A model generated the notes under the pieces. The model was not told where the DNA came from. It saw only the letters and a program-made list of their open reading frames with translations, and did not search any database. This document shows positions 15,650 through 24,501 of a stretch of 64,000 nucleotides of DNA, in pieces. The translations under genes and the position numbers were made by a program. The stretch's first letter is position 1. Each line of letters opens with the position of its first letter. Origin of the DNA: Candidatus Eiseniibacteriota bacterium (GTDB lineage: Bacteria > Eisenbacteria > RBG-16-71-46 > CAIMUX01); NCBI GenBank assembly GCA_016712505.1, contig JADJQY010000002.1, forward strand, positions 62,001 to 126,000. Reading direction: 5' to 3'.

Positions 15650-18640
15650 ATGCTCGAACGTCTGCACTCTGCCCAGCTTCGCCTCGCCTCCACGGTGAGC
15701 GGATTGGCCGCGCTCCTTGCCGCGCCCGCACTCGCGGTGCAACCGATGACGGCTCAGACCGACCTGGTGGCGACCCCCGGGATCGCTCTCTCCAGCGCCG
15801 ACCTGACGCCGGTCGATCTCGCCACGGCGGAGAGCGCGCTCGAGCGGTTCGCAAAGGAGACCAACACCCGTTGGCGCGCGCTCGACTGGGCTCCGTCGTC
15901 CCTCACTCCGCGGGTGGCCTATGGAACCGGTTACGACCTGGGCCGCGCGGTCCACGGCGCGATCGCTGCGGAGGCCGCGGCGCGTGATTTCGTGCGGACG
16001 GAGCCCGATCTGTTCCGCACCGCGGAGAACCGGCTGACCCGGTTCCGCGCCCAGGCGGCGCGCGGGAAGTGGTCGGTGCACTTTTTCGAGCAGGTGGACG
16101 GGATGATCATCCTCGGCTCGAAGGTGACGGTGATGATGACCGAGGCGGGGAGGATCGCCGCCTTCGGCGCGACCACCTTTCCGATGATCGAGCGAGCGGC
16201 CGCCCCGGTGCTCACTCCCGATGCCGCGGCGGAACGGGCGCTGGCCCATCTGGTGGCTGGAGGGTTCCTCGACGCAGGAGCCGTGCTGGAGCGTAGGGCG
16301 ATCGAGGGGCCGTACCTCTTGCCGGTGTTGGCCGGCGGTTCACCGACCGCACCCGGCAGCGCCGGAGTGGAGGGACACACCATCTTCCGGGTCGCCCTGG
16401 CCACGCACCAGCCGGCTGCGGCCTTCGAGGTCGACGTCGACGCGGTGGATGGGATGGTGCTCCAGCGCCGCGACATCCTGCGGCCGCTCGACGTGACCGG
16501 CAGCTCGACCGGTATCTACGAAGACCCGGGCTACTGTGACGGCGCTGCTACCGCCGCCACCGCGCGCCTGTTCCTGAACGTCGACGGCGTCGGCGCGGCC
16601 ACGACCGGAGTCGACGGCAGCTTCACGCTCCCCTACGGCGGCAGCGACCCGCGCCCGATCACGGCCGAGCTGCGCGGTCCGGTGGTCGACATCAACAACG
16701 TGGCCGGGCCGCAGGCGGCATTCTCCGGAACGATCACCCCGGGGGTGCCGTTCCTCCTGCACTGGGATGACACCAACTCGGCCGCGGACGAACGGGACAC
16801 CTACTACCACGTGGAGGGGACCCACCGGCTGCTGAAATCGATCGACCCGACCTGGACCGATCTCGACTTCCCGCTCACCGCGAACGTGAACCTGCAGCAG
16901 GGGTGCAACGCCTTCTGGGACGGTTCCTCGATCAACATGTTCCACGAGCAGGGGGGCTGCGCCAACACCGGGCGGATCGGCGATGTGGTCGCGCACGAGT
17001 ACGGCCACGGCATCACCGACTACCTCTACGGCCCGAGCGATCCGCCGAGTGACCTCCACGAGGGGAACAGCGACATCATCGGAACCTTCCGGGCGAACAA
17101 CCCGGTGGTCGGCCCGGGTTTCTATCTCGGGGACTGCGTCAACGGCATCCGAAACCTCGACAACGATCTGCGCTACCCCGACGATCTGGGCGGGGAAGGG
17201 CACCACGACGGACAGATCGTGGGCGGGTTCATGTGGGACACACGCGAGCGGCTGATCAATCAGCTCGGATACGAGGCGGGCTTCACCCTTGCGCTGGAGC
17301 TGTGGCACGCGAGCCGCGTGCTCGGCCTGCCCTACACCCAGCCCGAGCAGGTCCTCTGGACCCTGCTGGCCGATGATGACGATGCGAACCTCGACAGCGG
17401 GACGCCGCACTACGATGCGATCTGCCCCTCGGCCGAGCATCACGGCTTCTCCTGTCCGGAACGGTTCGAGGCGGTGGTCATCCATCACACGCCGCTGGAG
17501 TATGGGGTTTCCCCCAACGCGACGCCGATTCCGGTCGATGCCGAGATGTACTCGCTCGACGCTCCGTTGCTCGGCGATTCGCTCTTCGTCTACTGGCGGT
17601 CGGGGGTGATGGGATCGTTCGCGCGCGTTCCGCTCTCCCCGCTGGGTGGCGAATCGTATCGTGGCTTCATTCCCGGGCAGCCGGTGGGCCAAGGGGTGGA
17701 CTACTACATCGTGGCCCAGGATCAGCTCGGCAGCACGCTGCGCCGTCCGGCCAGCGGCAACTACACCTTCACCGTGGCCTTCGCCTTCGACGCCTTCGAG
17801 ACGGCGGGAGGGTGGACCTCCGGGGCGGGGGGCGACAATGCCACCACCGGTCTGTGGGAGCGGGTCGATCCGATCGGCACCAAGCTGGGACCGAATCACC
17901 TGCAGCCGGAGAACGACGCTACGCCCGATCCGGGCGTCGAGGCGTGGATCACCGGTCAATACACCGGAGGAGGGGCCTGGCTGAGCGATGCCGACGGCAC
18001 CACGACGCTGCTTTCGCCGATCTACGACCTGACCGGCATGACCTGGGCGGTGGTTCGCTATGACCGCTGGTTCCAGACCTTGAGCGATCCGCAGGGAGCG
18101 CTCGAGATCGGGATCTCGTACAACGGCGGCATCAGCTGGAATCCGATCGAGCAGGTGTCGGGGATGCAGTCGCCCCCGAGCTGGGTCAGCATCTCACGCA
18201 CCGTGACGCCGATCTTCGGCAATCTCGGACTGACCCGCTTCCGCTTCGTCATGAAGGGGAAGCCGCTTCCCTCGGTCGACGAGGCCGGGATCGATGACTT
18301 CGCGCTCCTGGCCGACGATCAGGGATCACCCTCCGATGCGCCCGAAGGGGCGTTGCCGGTGGGGGAACTCGCCTTGCGGTTGGCGTCCCCCAATCCGACC
18401 TCGAGCTTCGCCACGCTGGAGTTCTCGCTCCCGCGTATTTCTGCCGCCACCCTCACCCTCTATTCGGTGAGCGGGCAGCGCGTGCGTACGCTGCTGCGGG
18501 GTGAGGCGCCGGCCGGCGCGCGTCGGGTCGAGTGGGACGGGCGTGACGAGTCGGGGATCAAGGTGGCGTCGGGGGTCTACTTCGCCCGGCTGCACACTGC
18601 CGATGGCGAGGTCACCCGGCGGATCTTGATCGCCCGCTAA
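15650..18640 (+). CDS. Secreted M36/fungalysin-like zinc metalloprotease
   Basis: 996 residues, signal peptide at about 1-29. An FTP/PepSY-like propeptide (to about residue 280) precedes the catalytic domain. The zinc site is visible: HEYGH at residues 449-453 (two His ligands and the catalytic Glu), with HEGNSD supplying the third ligand Glu at 471, as in M36 fungalysins and related thermolysin-fold enzymes. After the catalytic domain comes a beta-sandwich region (about 690-890), then a FlgD-like Ig C-terminal domain (LASPNPTSSFATLEF...SGVYFARLHTADGEVTRRI). Predicted to be secreted as a zymogen and to degrade extracellular protein. Divergent from the NHL protein gene, with a terminator just after it. 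The assignment is secure at superfamily level; the substrate is unknown. Confidence 0.88.
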   Translation: MLERLHSAQLRLASTVSGLAALLAAPALAVQPMTAQTDLVATPGIALSSADLTPVDLATAESALERFAKETNTRWRALDWAPSSLTPRVAYGTGYDLGRAVHGAIAAEAAARDFVRTEPDLFRTAENRLTRFRAQAARGKWSVHFFEQVDGMIILGSKVTVMMTEAGRIAAFGATTFPMIERAAAPVLTPDAAAERALAHLVAGGFLDAGAVLERRAIEGPYLLPVLAGGSPTAPGSAGVEGHTIFRVALATHQPAAAFEVDVDAVDGMVLQRRDILRPLDVTGSSTGIYEDPGYCDGAATAATARLFLNVDGVGAATTGVDGSFTLPYGGSDPRPITAELRGPVVDINNVAGPQAAFSGTITPGVPFLLHWDDTNSAADERDTYYHVEGTHRLLKSIDPTWTDLDFPLTANVNLQQGCNAFWDGSSINMFHEQGGCANTGRIGDVVAHEYGHGITDYLYGPSDPPSDLHEGNSDIIGTFRANNPVVGPGFYLGDCVNGIRNLDNDLRYPDDLGGEGHHDGQIVGGFMWDTRERLINQLGYEAGFTLALELWHASRVLGLPYTQPEQVLWTLLADDDDANLDSGTPHYDAICPSAEHHGFSCPERFEAVVIHHTPLEYGVSPNATPIPVDAEMYSLDAPLLGDSLFVYWRSGVMGSFARVPLSPLGGESYRGFIPGQPVGQGVDYYIVAQDQLGSTLRRPASGNYTFTVAFAFDAFETAGGWTSGAGGDNATTGLWERVDPIGTKLGPNHLQPENDATPDPGVEAWITGQYTGGGAWLSDADGTTTLLSPIYDLTGMTWAVVRYDRWFQTLSDPQGALEIGISYNGGISWNPIEQVSGMQSPPSWVSISRTVTPIFGNLGLTRFRFVMKGKPLPSVDEAGIDDFALLADDQGSPSDAPEGALPVGELALRLASPNPTSSFATLEFSLPRISAATLTLYSVSGQRVRTLLRGEAPAGARRVEWDGRDESGIKVASGVYFARLHTADGEVTRRILIAR

Positions 18641-18661
18641 CGCAACCGAACCTGAAACGGA

Positions 18662-18693
18662 GGGCGCGGGCACGGACCGCCCGCGCCCGATTT
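18662..18693 (+). terminator. Intrinsic terminator after protease gene
   Basis: Perfect 10-bp stem GGGCGCGGGC / GCCCGCGCCC with a 7-base loop, followed by GATTT. Confidence 0.6.
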
Positions 18694-18735
18694 GCCCAGG
18701 CACCCGGCGAGAGAGAACGGACCCATCTGACGACC

Positions 18736-20484
18736 GTGACGACCAAATCGACCCGCCTGCAGGACAGCTTCGACCGCTGCGCCCGGCGCATCGTGGAACT
18801 CTGGTTCGATCTGCACCCGGTGGAGGCGACCCGGCTCGGTGTGAGCGGGCCGCGCGATGGGCGCTTCTCCGATCGTTCAGCGGCCGGGGCGGAGGAGGCG
18901 GTCGCGCGGTTCCGGGCCTGCCTGGAAGAACTGCGCGCCATCGACCCCGAGGGTTTGGACCTGGCGCGTCGCATTGACTGGCGTCTGGCCGAGGGGGCGC
19001 TGGAGAGCGAGCTCGCGGTGCGGGAGGCCAAGACGGCCCCGGCCTCCCGGCCCCAGGACTACGTGATCGAAATCGTGGACGGCCTGCACTGGCTGCTGGT
19101 CCAGGAAGCGAGTCATCCCGGCACCAAGTTGAACGCGCTGCTCGGCCGGCTGGAGGCCGCGCCCGCGCTCCTCGCCGCAGCGCGCGAGAACCTGCTCGAC
19201 CCGCCGCCCGTCTTCTGTGAGACCGCCGTCTCCGCGGCGCGGAGCGCGCTGGAGTTCCTGGCCGGCGACATCCGCGCAGCCTGGTCGGCCGAACGTGATC
19301 CAGCGCTCCAGGAGCGGCTCGAGCGCGCCACGGTCGGGCTCGAATCGGCGCTCCGGCGCTACCTCGAGTTCGTCGAGGGGGACCTGATGCTGCGCGCGCG
19401 GGGCGAGTTCGCGATCGGGGAGGAGGCGTTCGTCACGCTCCTGCGCCGGCGCGAGCAGCTCTCGGTGGAACCGGAGCAGCTCCTCCAGATCGGTCAGCGG
19501 GTGTATCACGGTGCGCTCCGCCGCCTGCGGCGGGAGGCGGAGGCCTACCGCGCCGGTTCGACCTGGTCGGAACTGCTCGATGAACTCTCGGAGCGCGAGC
19601 CGACGGTCGAGCACCCGGTCGAGGAGTTCCGCGCCTTCGTCGCCGAGGCGCGGGCGTTCGTACGCGGGCGGGAGATGGTTGAGGTCGACGACGACGACGA
19701 GCTCGAGATCCGCTCGACCCACGCCTTCCTGCGCCCTCTGGTGCCGCGACTGATGTACACCCCGGCCCCCCCGGGCACGGCCGGGCATCGACCGGTGGTC
19801 TGGGTCACCGAACCCCCGGCTGCTCCGGTCGGCGCGGTGCGCGCGGTGGAGCCGTATCGTCGGGCGCATTTCCGGCAGTTCGCCGCCCACGAGACCTATC
19901 CCGGGCATCATGTGCAGCTCACCCGGGCCAATCGCGAAGGTCCGAGTCTCCGCACCATCTTCTGGAGTCCGGTGATGGTCGAAGGCTGGGCGGTCTACGC
20001 CGAAGGGCTGATGATGAATGCCGGGTACTTCGACCCCTCCGGACGGTTTGGCTATCTCCACCTCCAGCTCGTCCGCTCGATCGGTCTTCTGACCGACGTC
20101 GGCATGCACACCCGCAACATGTCGCTCGGCGACGCGGAGCAGTTCCTGATCCGCAAGTCGCGCTGGCCCCGCGGGCGGAGCGCGTTGCTCGTCCGGCGCT
20201 ACGCCGAGATGCCCGCGCACCCCCTGGCCTTCGTCCTCGGCGAGCAATTGATCGAGGATCTGCGCGACGACTTCCTTGCCACCGGGCGCGGCACCCTGCG
20301 CGACTTCCACCGCGAGTTCCTCTCCCACGGCTCCTCCCCGATCCCCCTGGTGCGGGAAGCGATGCAGGTCCCTCCCGGACCGGGCCGCCGCATGGTCGAA
20401 CTCTCGCGCGCCGAGCCGCGCGCGGGGCGCGCCCGGAAAGGGGTCGGCGGTCGCGCGGGAAGCGCGAGTCCGCCCCAGAGCTGA
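18736..20484 (+). CDS. DUF885-family putative metallohydrolase
   Basis: 582 residues from a GTG at 18736 (MTTKSTRLQDSFDRCARRIV). The helix-rich architecture and the family signature HETYPGHH at residues 385-392, followed by a downstream EGWAVYAEGL segment, identify the DUF885 family, which resembles gluzincin-type metallopeptidases (HExxH-like His pair plus a distal Glu). No signal peptide is evident, so it is probably cytoplasmic. The ribosome binding site is weak, and an in-frame alternative start is not obvious. The C-terminal 25 residues are Arg/Gly-rich and probably disordered. Substrate unknown; members are annotated as uncharacterised or as dipeptidyl carboxypeptidase-like. Confidence 0.82.
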   Translation: MTTKSTRLQDSFDRCARRIVELWFDLHPVEATRLGVSGPRDGRFSDRSAAGAEEAVARFRACLEELRAIDPEGLDLARRIDWRLAEGALESELAVREAKTAPASRPQDYVIEIVDGLHWLLVQEASHPGTKLNALLGRLEAAPALLAAARENLLDPPPVFCETAVSAARSALEFLAGDIRAAWSAERDPALQERLERATVGLESALRRYLEFVEGDLMLRARGEFAIGEEAFVTLLRRREQLSVEPEQLLQIGQRVYHGALRRLRREAEAYRAGSTWSELLDELSEREPTVEHPVEEFRAFVAEARAFVRGREMVEVDDDDELEIRSTHAFLRPLVPRLMYTPAPPGTAGHRPVVWVTEPPAAPVGAVRAVEPYRRAHFRQFAAHETYPGHHVQLTRANREGPSLRTIFWSPVMVEGWAVYAEGLMMNAGYFDPSGRFGYLHLQLVRSIGLLTDVGMHTRNMSLGDAEQFLIRKSRWPRGRSALLVRRYAEMPAHPLAFVLGEQLIEDLRDDFLATGRGTLRDFHREFLSHGSSPIPLVREAMQVPPGPGRRMVELSRAEPRAGRARKGVGGRAGSASPPQS

Positions 20485-20614
20485 TCCCGAACCGCCCCTG
20501 AGCAACGACTGAACAGTCCCTGAACTCCACTCTGGGTACCCCTCTGGCCGATGATAGCCCGGTCGCAGTAAGCTGCGGCCGACGGGAAGCAGAACTCGAT
20601 GCAAGGAGGACGAG

Positions 20615-22765
20615 ATGCGGGGGTTGGTACACGAGTTGGGGCGGGCGGCGACCAGGATCGCGCTCCTTTGGTTGGCCGGGACCGGACTCCTCGCGCCGAA
20701 CGCGACCCGGGCCGACGGACCCGAGGCGAATGGCGCGGCCGCGGTCGATTCGGTCTCGACCCAGCCCGTTCCGGCGGCGAAGTACTTCCTGCCCGAAGTG
20801 CTGGTGATCGACTCCTACGAGCGGTCTCTGGCCGCGACGCGCTCGGCCTCGCAGGGCACGCTCCGAGGCGAGGCGCTGGCCCTCCGCCCGGTCCGGCGGG
20901 CGGGCGAGGTGCTGGAAGCGGTGCCGGGCGTGGTCATAAGCCAGCACAGCGGTGAGGGGAAGGCGAACCAGTACTACCTCCGAGGATTCAACCTCGATCA
21001 TGGCACCGACCTCGCGCTGCGCGTGGCCGGAGTACCGGTCAACATGCCGACCCACGGCCACGGGCAAGGGTACGCCGACCTGAACTTCGTCATTCCCGAG
21101 ATGGTGAGCGGGATCCAGTACCGTAAGGGGACCTACTTCGCGGAGGAGGGGGACTTCGCCTCGGCCGGAGCGGCGCACTTCGCCTATCGCAACCGCTTCG
21201 ATGCCCCGATGGTGAAGCTCACCGGGGGGCAGAACCAGTTTCAGCGTGCCTTCCTCGGTGCCTCACCCCAGGTGGGCGGGGGGACACTGCTCGGCGCCCT
21301 CGAGCTCTATCGCAACGACGGCCCCTGGGTCCATCCGGACAAGTACCGCCGGGTGAACGGCATCGCGCGCTGGAGCGCGGGGACCCAGATGGAGGGTTTC
21401 TCGCTCTCCGCCATGGGCTACAAGGGGGACTGGAACTCGACCGATCAGGTTCCGCGTCGGGCGATCGAGCGCGGGGAGATCTCGCGCTTCGGGGCGATCG
21501 ATCGGAGTGACGGCGGGAGTTCGAAGCGCTTCAGTCTCTCGGGTGAGTACCAGCGGCTCTCGGCCGATTCGCACACCCGGGCGAACGCCTACCTGCTCGA
21601 CTACGAGATGCACCTCTTTTCGAACTTCACCTACTTCCTGGACGATCCGATCAACGGCGATCAGTTCGAGCAGGCCGACGACCGCACAACCTTCGGTCTC
21701 GGGGCCAGCCACCTCCGCTCCGATCGGTGGTTCGGTCGCGCGGTACGGAACACCATCGGCATCGATGCGCGAAACGATCAGATCCACCAGGTCGGTCTGC
21801 ACCACACCGTCGCCCGGCGGCGGCTCGAGACGATCCGACAGGATCAGGTGGCGCAGCGAAGCGTCTCTCCTTACGCCCAGAGCGAGTGGCAGTGGGCACC
21901 CGGAGTGCGCACCCTCCTCGGTCTGCGCGGCGAGCTCTACCACTTCGACGTCGAGGCAGAGCGGGAGGAGAACTCCGGCACGCGCAACGCCGCGATGCTC
22001 TCACCCAAGGCGAGCCTGATGCTCGGACCGTGGAACGAGAGCGAGCTCTACCTGAACTTCGGTCAGGGCTTCCACTCCAACGACGCCCGCGGTTCCACCA
22101 TCACGGTCGATCCATCGAGCGGAGAGCCGGCCGAGCGGGTGACCCCACTGGCCCGCGCGACCGGCAGCGAGGTTGCCGTGCGGAGCGGGATCATCGATCG
22201 GCTGAACGCCTCGGTGTCGATCTGGAACCTCGATCTCGAATCGGAGCTGCTCTTCATCGGAGACGCCGGCACCACCGAGGCGAGTCGTCCCAGCCGCCGC
22301 ACCGGGGTCGAGATCACCGGGGTTTACACCATCGGCTCGCGGCTTTCCCTCGACGGGAGCTACGCCTATTCGCGCGCCCGCTTCCGCGATGACGACCCGG
22401 CCGGAGACCACATCCCCGGAGCGGTCGAAGGGGTACTGGCCGGCGGGATCTCCTACGACGCGCCGGCAGGTCTGTTCGGCAGCGCGCGGCTCCGCTACTT
22501 CGGGCCTCGTCCGTTGATCGAGGATGACAGCCGGCGCTCCGACTCCTCCACCCTGGTCAGCGGAGAGGTGGGGCATCGCTTCGCCCGGGGTTACGCCGTG
22601 GTGTTCGAGGGATTCAACCTCCTGGATAGCGACTCGAGCGACATCGACTACTTCTACGAGTCCCGCCTGCGGGACGAGCCGGAGGACTCGGCCACCGAGG
22701 ACATCCACACCCATCCGGTCGAACCTCGAATGTTCCGGCTGAGCGTGCAGGCCAACTGGAACTGA
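20615..22765 (+). CDS. TonB-dependent outer-membrane receptor
   Basis: 716 residues; AAGGAGGA at 20603-20610 fixes the ATG. Signal peptide at about 1-33. A TonB-box-like stretch (LPEVLVID) lies at about residue 65. The plug domain follows (about 80-190: AGEVLEAVPGVVISQHSGEG, YYLRGFNLDHGTDL, a His/Gly-rich NMPTHGHGQGYADLNFVIPE), then a 22-strand-type barrel rich in alternating aromatic/polar strands, ending in FRLSVQANWN with an aromatic near the terminus. Such receptors import chelated metals, cofactors or glycans using TonB-ExbBD energy. The His-rich plug loop hints at metal complexes, but this is weak inference. No TonB or periplasmic binding gene is adjacent, and no riboswitch is seen upstream. 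A terminator follows. Confidence 0.9.
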   Translation: MRGLVHELGRAATRIALLWLAGTGLLAPNATRADGPEANGAAAVDSVSTQPVPAAKYFLPEVLVIDSYERSLAATRSASQGTLRGEALALRPVRRAGEVLEAVPGVVISQHSGEGKANQYYLRGFNLDHGTDLALRVAGVPVNMPTHGHGQGYADLNFVIPEMVSGIQYRKGTYFAEEGDFASAGAAHFAYRNRFDAPMVKLTGGQNQFQRAFLGASPQVGGGTLLGALELYRNDGPWVHPDKYRRVNGIARWSAGTQMEGFSLSAMGYKGDWNSTDQVPRRAIERGEISRFGAIDRSDGGSSKRFSLSGEYQRLSADSHTRANAYLLDYEMHLFSNFTYFLDDPINGDQFEQADDRTTFGLGASHLRSDRWFGRAVRNTIGIDARNDQIHQVGLHHTVARRRLETIRQDQVAQRSVSPYAQSEWQWAPGVRTLLGLRGELYHFDVEAEREENSGTRNAAMLSPKASLMLGPWNESELYLNFGQGFHSNDARGSTITVDPSSGEPAERVTPLARATGSEVAVRSGIIDRLNASVSIWNLDLESELLFIGDAGTTEASRPSRRTGVEITGVYTIGSRLSLDGSYAYSRARFRDDDPAGDHIPGAVEGVLAGGISYDAPAGLFGSARLRYFGPRPLIEDDSRRSDSSTLVSGEVGHRFARGYAVVFEGFNLLDSDSSDIDYFYESRLRDEPEDSATEDIHTHPVEPRMFRLSVQANWN

Positions 22766-22820
22766 CCGCGCATCGCCGCGCCCTCGCTCCCAGCGCCCCT
22801 CCACAGCGCCCCTCCACCGT

Positions 22821-22855
22821 GCCGTCGGCCAATCCTGGCCGGCGGCGCGCGTTTT
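22821..22855 (+). terminator. Intrinsic terminator after TonB receptor gene
   Basis: 11-bp stem (22821-22831 / 22836-22846, one G-U) with loop ATCC, then GCGCGTTTT. Confidence 0.6.
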
Positions 22856-22958
22856 GAGTTCGATTCGGCCCTGATTCGGACCCTCCAGAAGTTCCCTCCC
22901 GCGGCCGATCTCTGAGAAGCGCCGCGTCGATTCCGACCGGCGCCGCGGAGGAGGCTTC

Positions 22959-23564
22959 ATGCAGGCGAGAGGGGAGAGACCGCCGGTTGCGGTCGTGGCA
23001 CTCGGGGACACCAGCCATCACGACGAGGCGCTCCCGGCGCGCGTCATGGGCCGTTCCCGCACCCTGATCGGGGAGATCGGGCGACTCCGTTCCCGTCCCG
23101 CCACCCTGAGCTTCGCCGACCAGCCCGAGACCGACGGCTCGCTCGCCCTCGCCGCCGCCCCTGCCCCGACCGCCGGCCGCCTCGTCGAGTGGGTCGAATG
23201 CGGCGGGGCCAGCGCCCGCCTCGATCGGGTCCTCGAGGGCCGGCGCCGCGTCGTCCTGATCGACACGGTCAGCTTCGGCGAGAAGCCCGGCACGGTCTGC
23301 CACTGGCATCTCGGTCGGGGCGGCGACCGCGGCAAGATCACGGCGCTGCGTCATTATCACAAGACCCGCACCATGGGCCTCGACCACCTCGCCTTCTGGC
23401 TCGAGGACGACCTCCCCCCCGGCGGCCTCGACTTCATCGGCATCGAACCCCACGACCTCTCCGAAGGCGAGGGCATCTCCACCCCCCTCCGCAAGAAGCT
23501 CGTCACCATCTCCTCCCAGGTCACCGCCGTCCTGCTGCGCGTGCTGGCCGAGGAGGGGTGGTAG
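22959..23564 (+). CDS. M52-type hydrogenase maturation protease-like protein
   Basis: 201 residues behind a strong GGAGGAGG. It matches the HybD/HycI/HoxW fold: first metal-ligand segment GDTSHHDEALPARV (Asp22-Glu23 in place of the DEG motif), central LIDTVSFGEKPGTV (Asp102), a His at 143 in LDHLAFW, and the diagnostic GIEP at 161-164 followed by G-x-x-[LI]-S/T-P. Family members clip the C-terminal extension of NiFe-hydrogenase large subunits after nickel insertion. The usual GN in the first motif is GD, and there is an approximately 30-residue insertion between motifs. No hydrogenase or hyp gene lies in the window, so it is an orphan here; a divergent peptidase with another substrate is possible. 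Confidence 0.68.
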   Translation: MQARGERPPVAVVALGDTSHHDEALPARVMGRSRTLIGEIGRLRSRPATLSFADQPETDGSLALAAAPAPTAGRLVEWVECGGASARLDRVLEGRRRVVLIDTVSFGEKPGTVCHWHLGRGGDRGKITALRHYHKTRTMGLDHLAFWLEDDLPPGGLDFIGIEPHDLSEGEGISTPLRKKLVTISSQVTAVLLRVLAEEGW

Positions 23565-23768
23565 GGCGGGGCGCCCGGCGGCAGAAATCGGTCGATCCAG
23601 CGCCCCGCCGGTGATTCTCGCCGATTTCCATTGACCCCGTTTCCCCGCCCGGTCACGCTCTTTCCGTTCCCAAGCGTCGACGCCGCGATCCAGGCCCAGA
23701 TCCGTCGACCCGGTCTCCCTCGCGCGCCCACGCTGCCGCAACGTCTCTTGTTGGCAGGAGGCCACGCC

Positions 23769-24475
23769 ATGAACCGTGGATGTGCACCGCACCGTGGTTA
23801 CGGCGCTCCGAACTGTCCGCCGTGACCGGCACGCAGCCACTGATCCTCGACCTCGACGACGACTCGGAGGTTGAGGTCCTGCTCGGGTCGAACCAGGGCG
23901 GGCTCTTCGCCTGGGAGCTCCAGAGCGACCAGAGCTTGGCTCGCGAGGACGGGTGGCCGCTCGTCTACTCCGATCGGCCGTTCAATCCAGCGGTGGCAGA
24001 CCTCGATGACGACGGAACCCTGGAGTTGGTGGTGCCCTCCGATGACGGGACGGTTCACGTCTACGACCTCCCGGCCGACGCGGATCAGGCCGGTTGGATG
24101 ATGGCCGGCTATGACATCGGGCGCACCGGCACGATCCCGATCACCGGTGGGAGTCAGGGCACCGAACGACCGAACCCGGGCGATGGTGGTTGGAGGGATC
24201 GGGACGGGATCGTCTTCACGCGCACGCTCGCCGGAGATGGTGGAGCGGTTGTCCGGTTCCACTCGGCGGCAGCACAGCACGCGCGGCTTCGGATCTTCGA
24301 CGTGGCGGGGCGGGAGGTGGTGGAGCTACTGGACAACGAAGTTCCAGGCGGATACCACGATGTCCATTGGAACCATCGGACCTCCGTCGGCATCCGCACT
24401 CCAGCCGGCGTCTACTTCGTTCGACTGAATCTGGGAGCGGGGCGTTTCGACACCAGACTGGTGGTGGTCCGATGA
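23769..24475 (+). pseudogene. Remnant of FG-GAP/FlgD-tailed secreted protein (copy A)
   Basis: An AGGAGG-preceded ATG at 23769 opens only an 18-codon frame (MNRGCAPHRGYGAPNCPP). The conserved part is in another frame, open from about 23780. It encodes FG-GAP/VCBS-like blades (LILDLDDDSEVEVLLGSNQG, PAVADLDDDGTLELVVP) and a FlgD-like Ig C-terminal domain (RIFDVAGREVVELLDN...GVYFVRLNLGAGRF). There is no signal peptide. This looks like a gene whose middle was deleted, joining a start region out of frame to the last third. The TGA stop overlaps an ATG (ATGA) leading into the next gene's leader. Its twin lies at 26075-26620. Confidence 0.65.
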
Positions 24476-24501
24476 CCCGCCGCACCAACGGGAGGTTCTC
24501 C

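Noticed and set aside
23567..23627. GGCGGGGCG ... CGCCCCGCC inverted repeat as a terminator
   Set aside because: The loop is about 27 bases and no T-tract follows.
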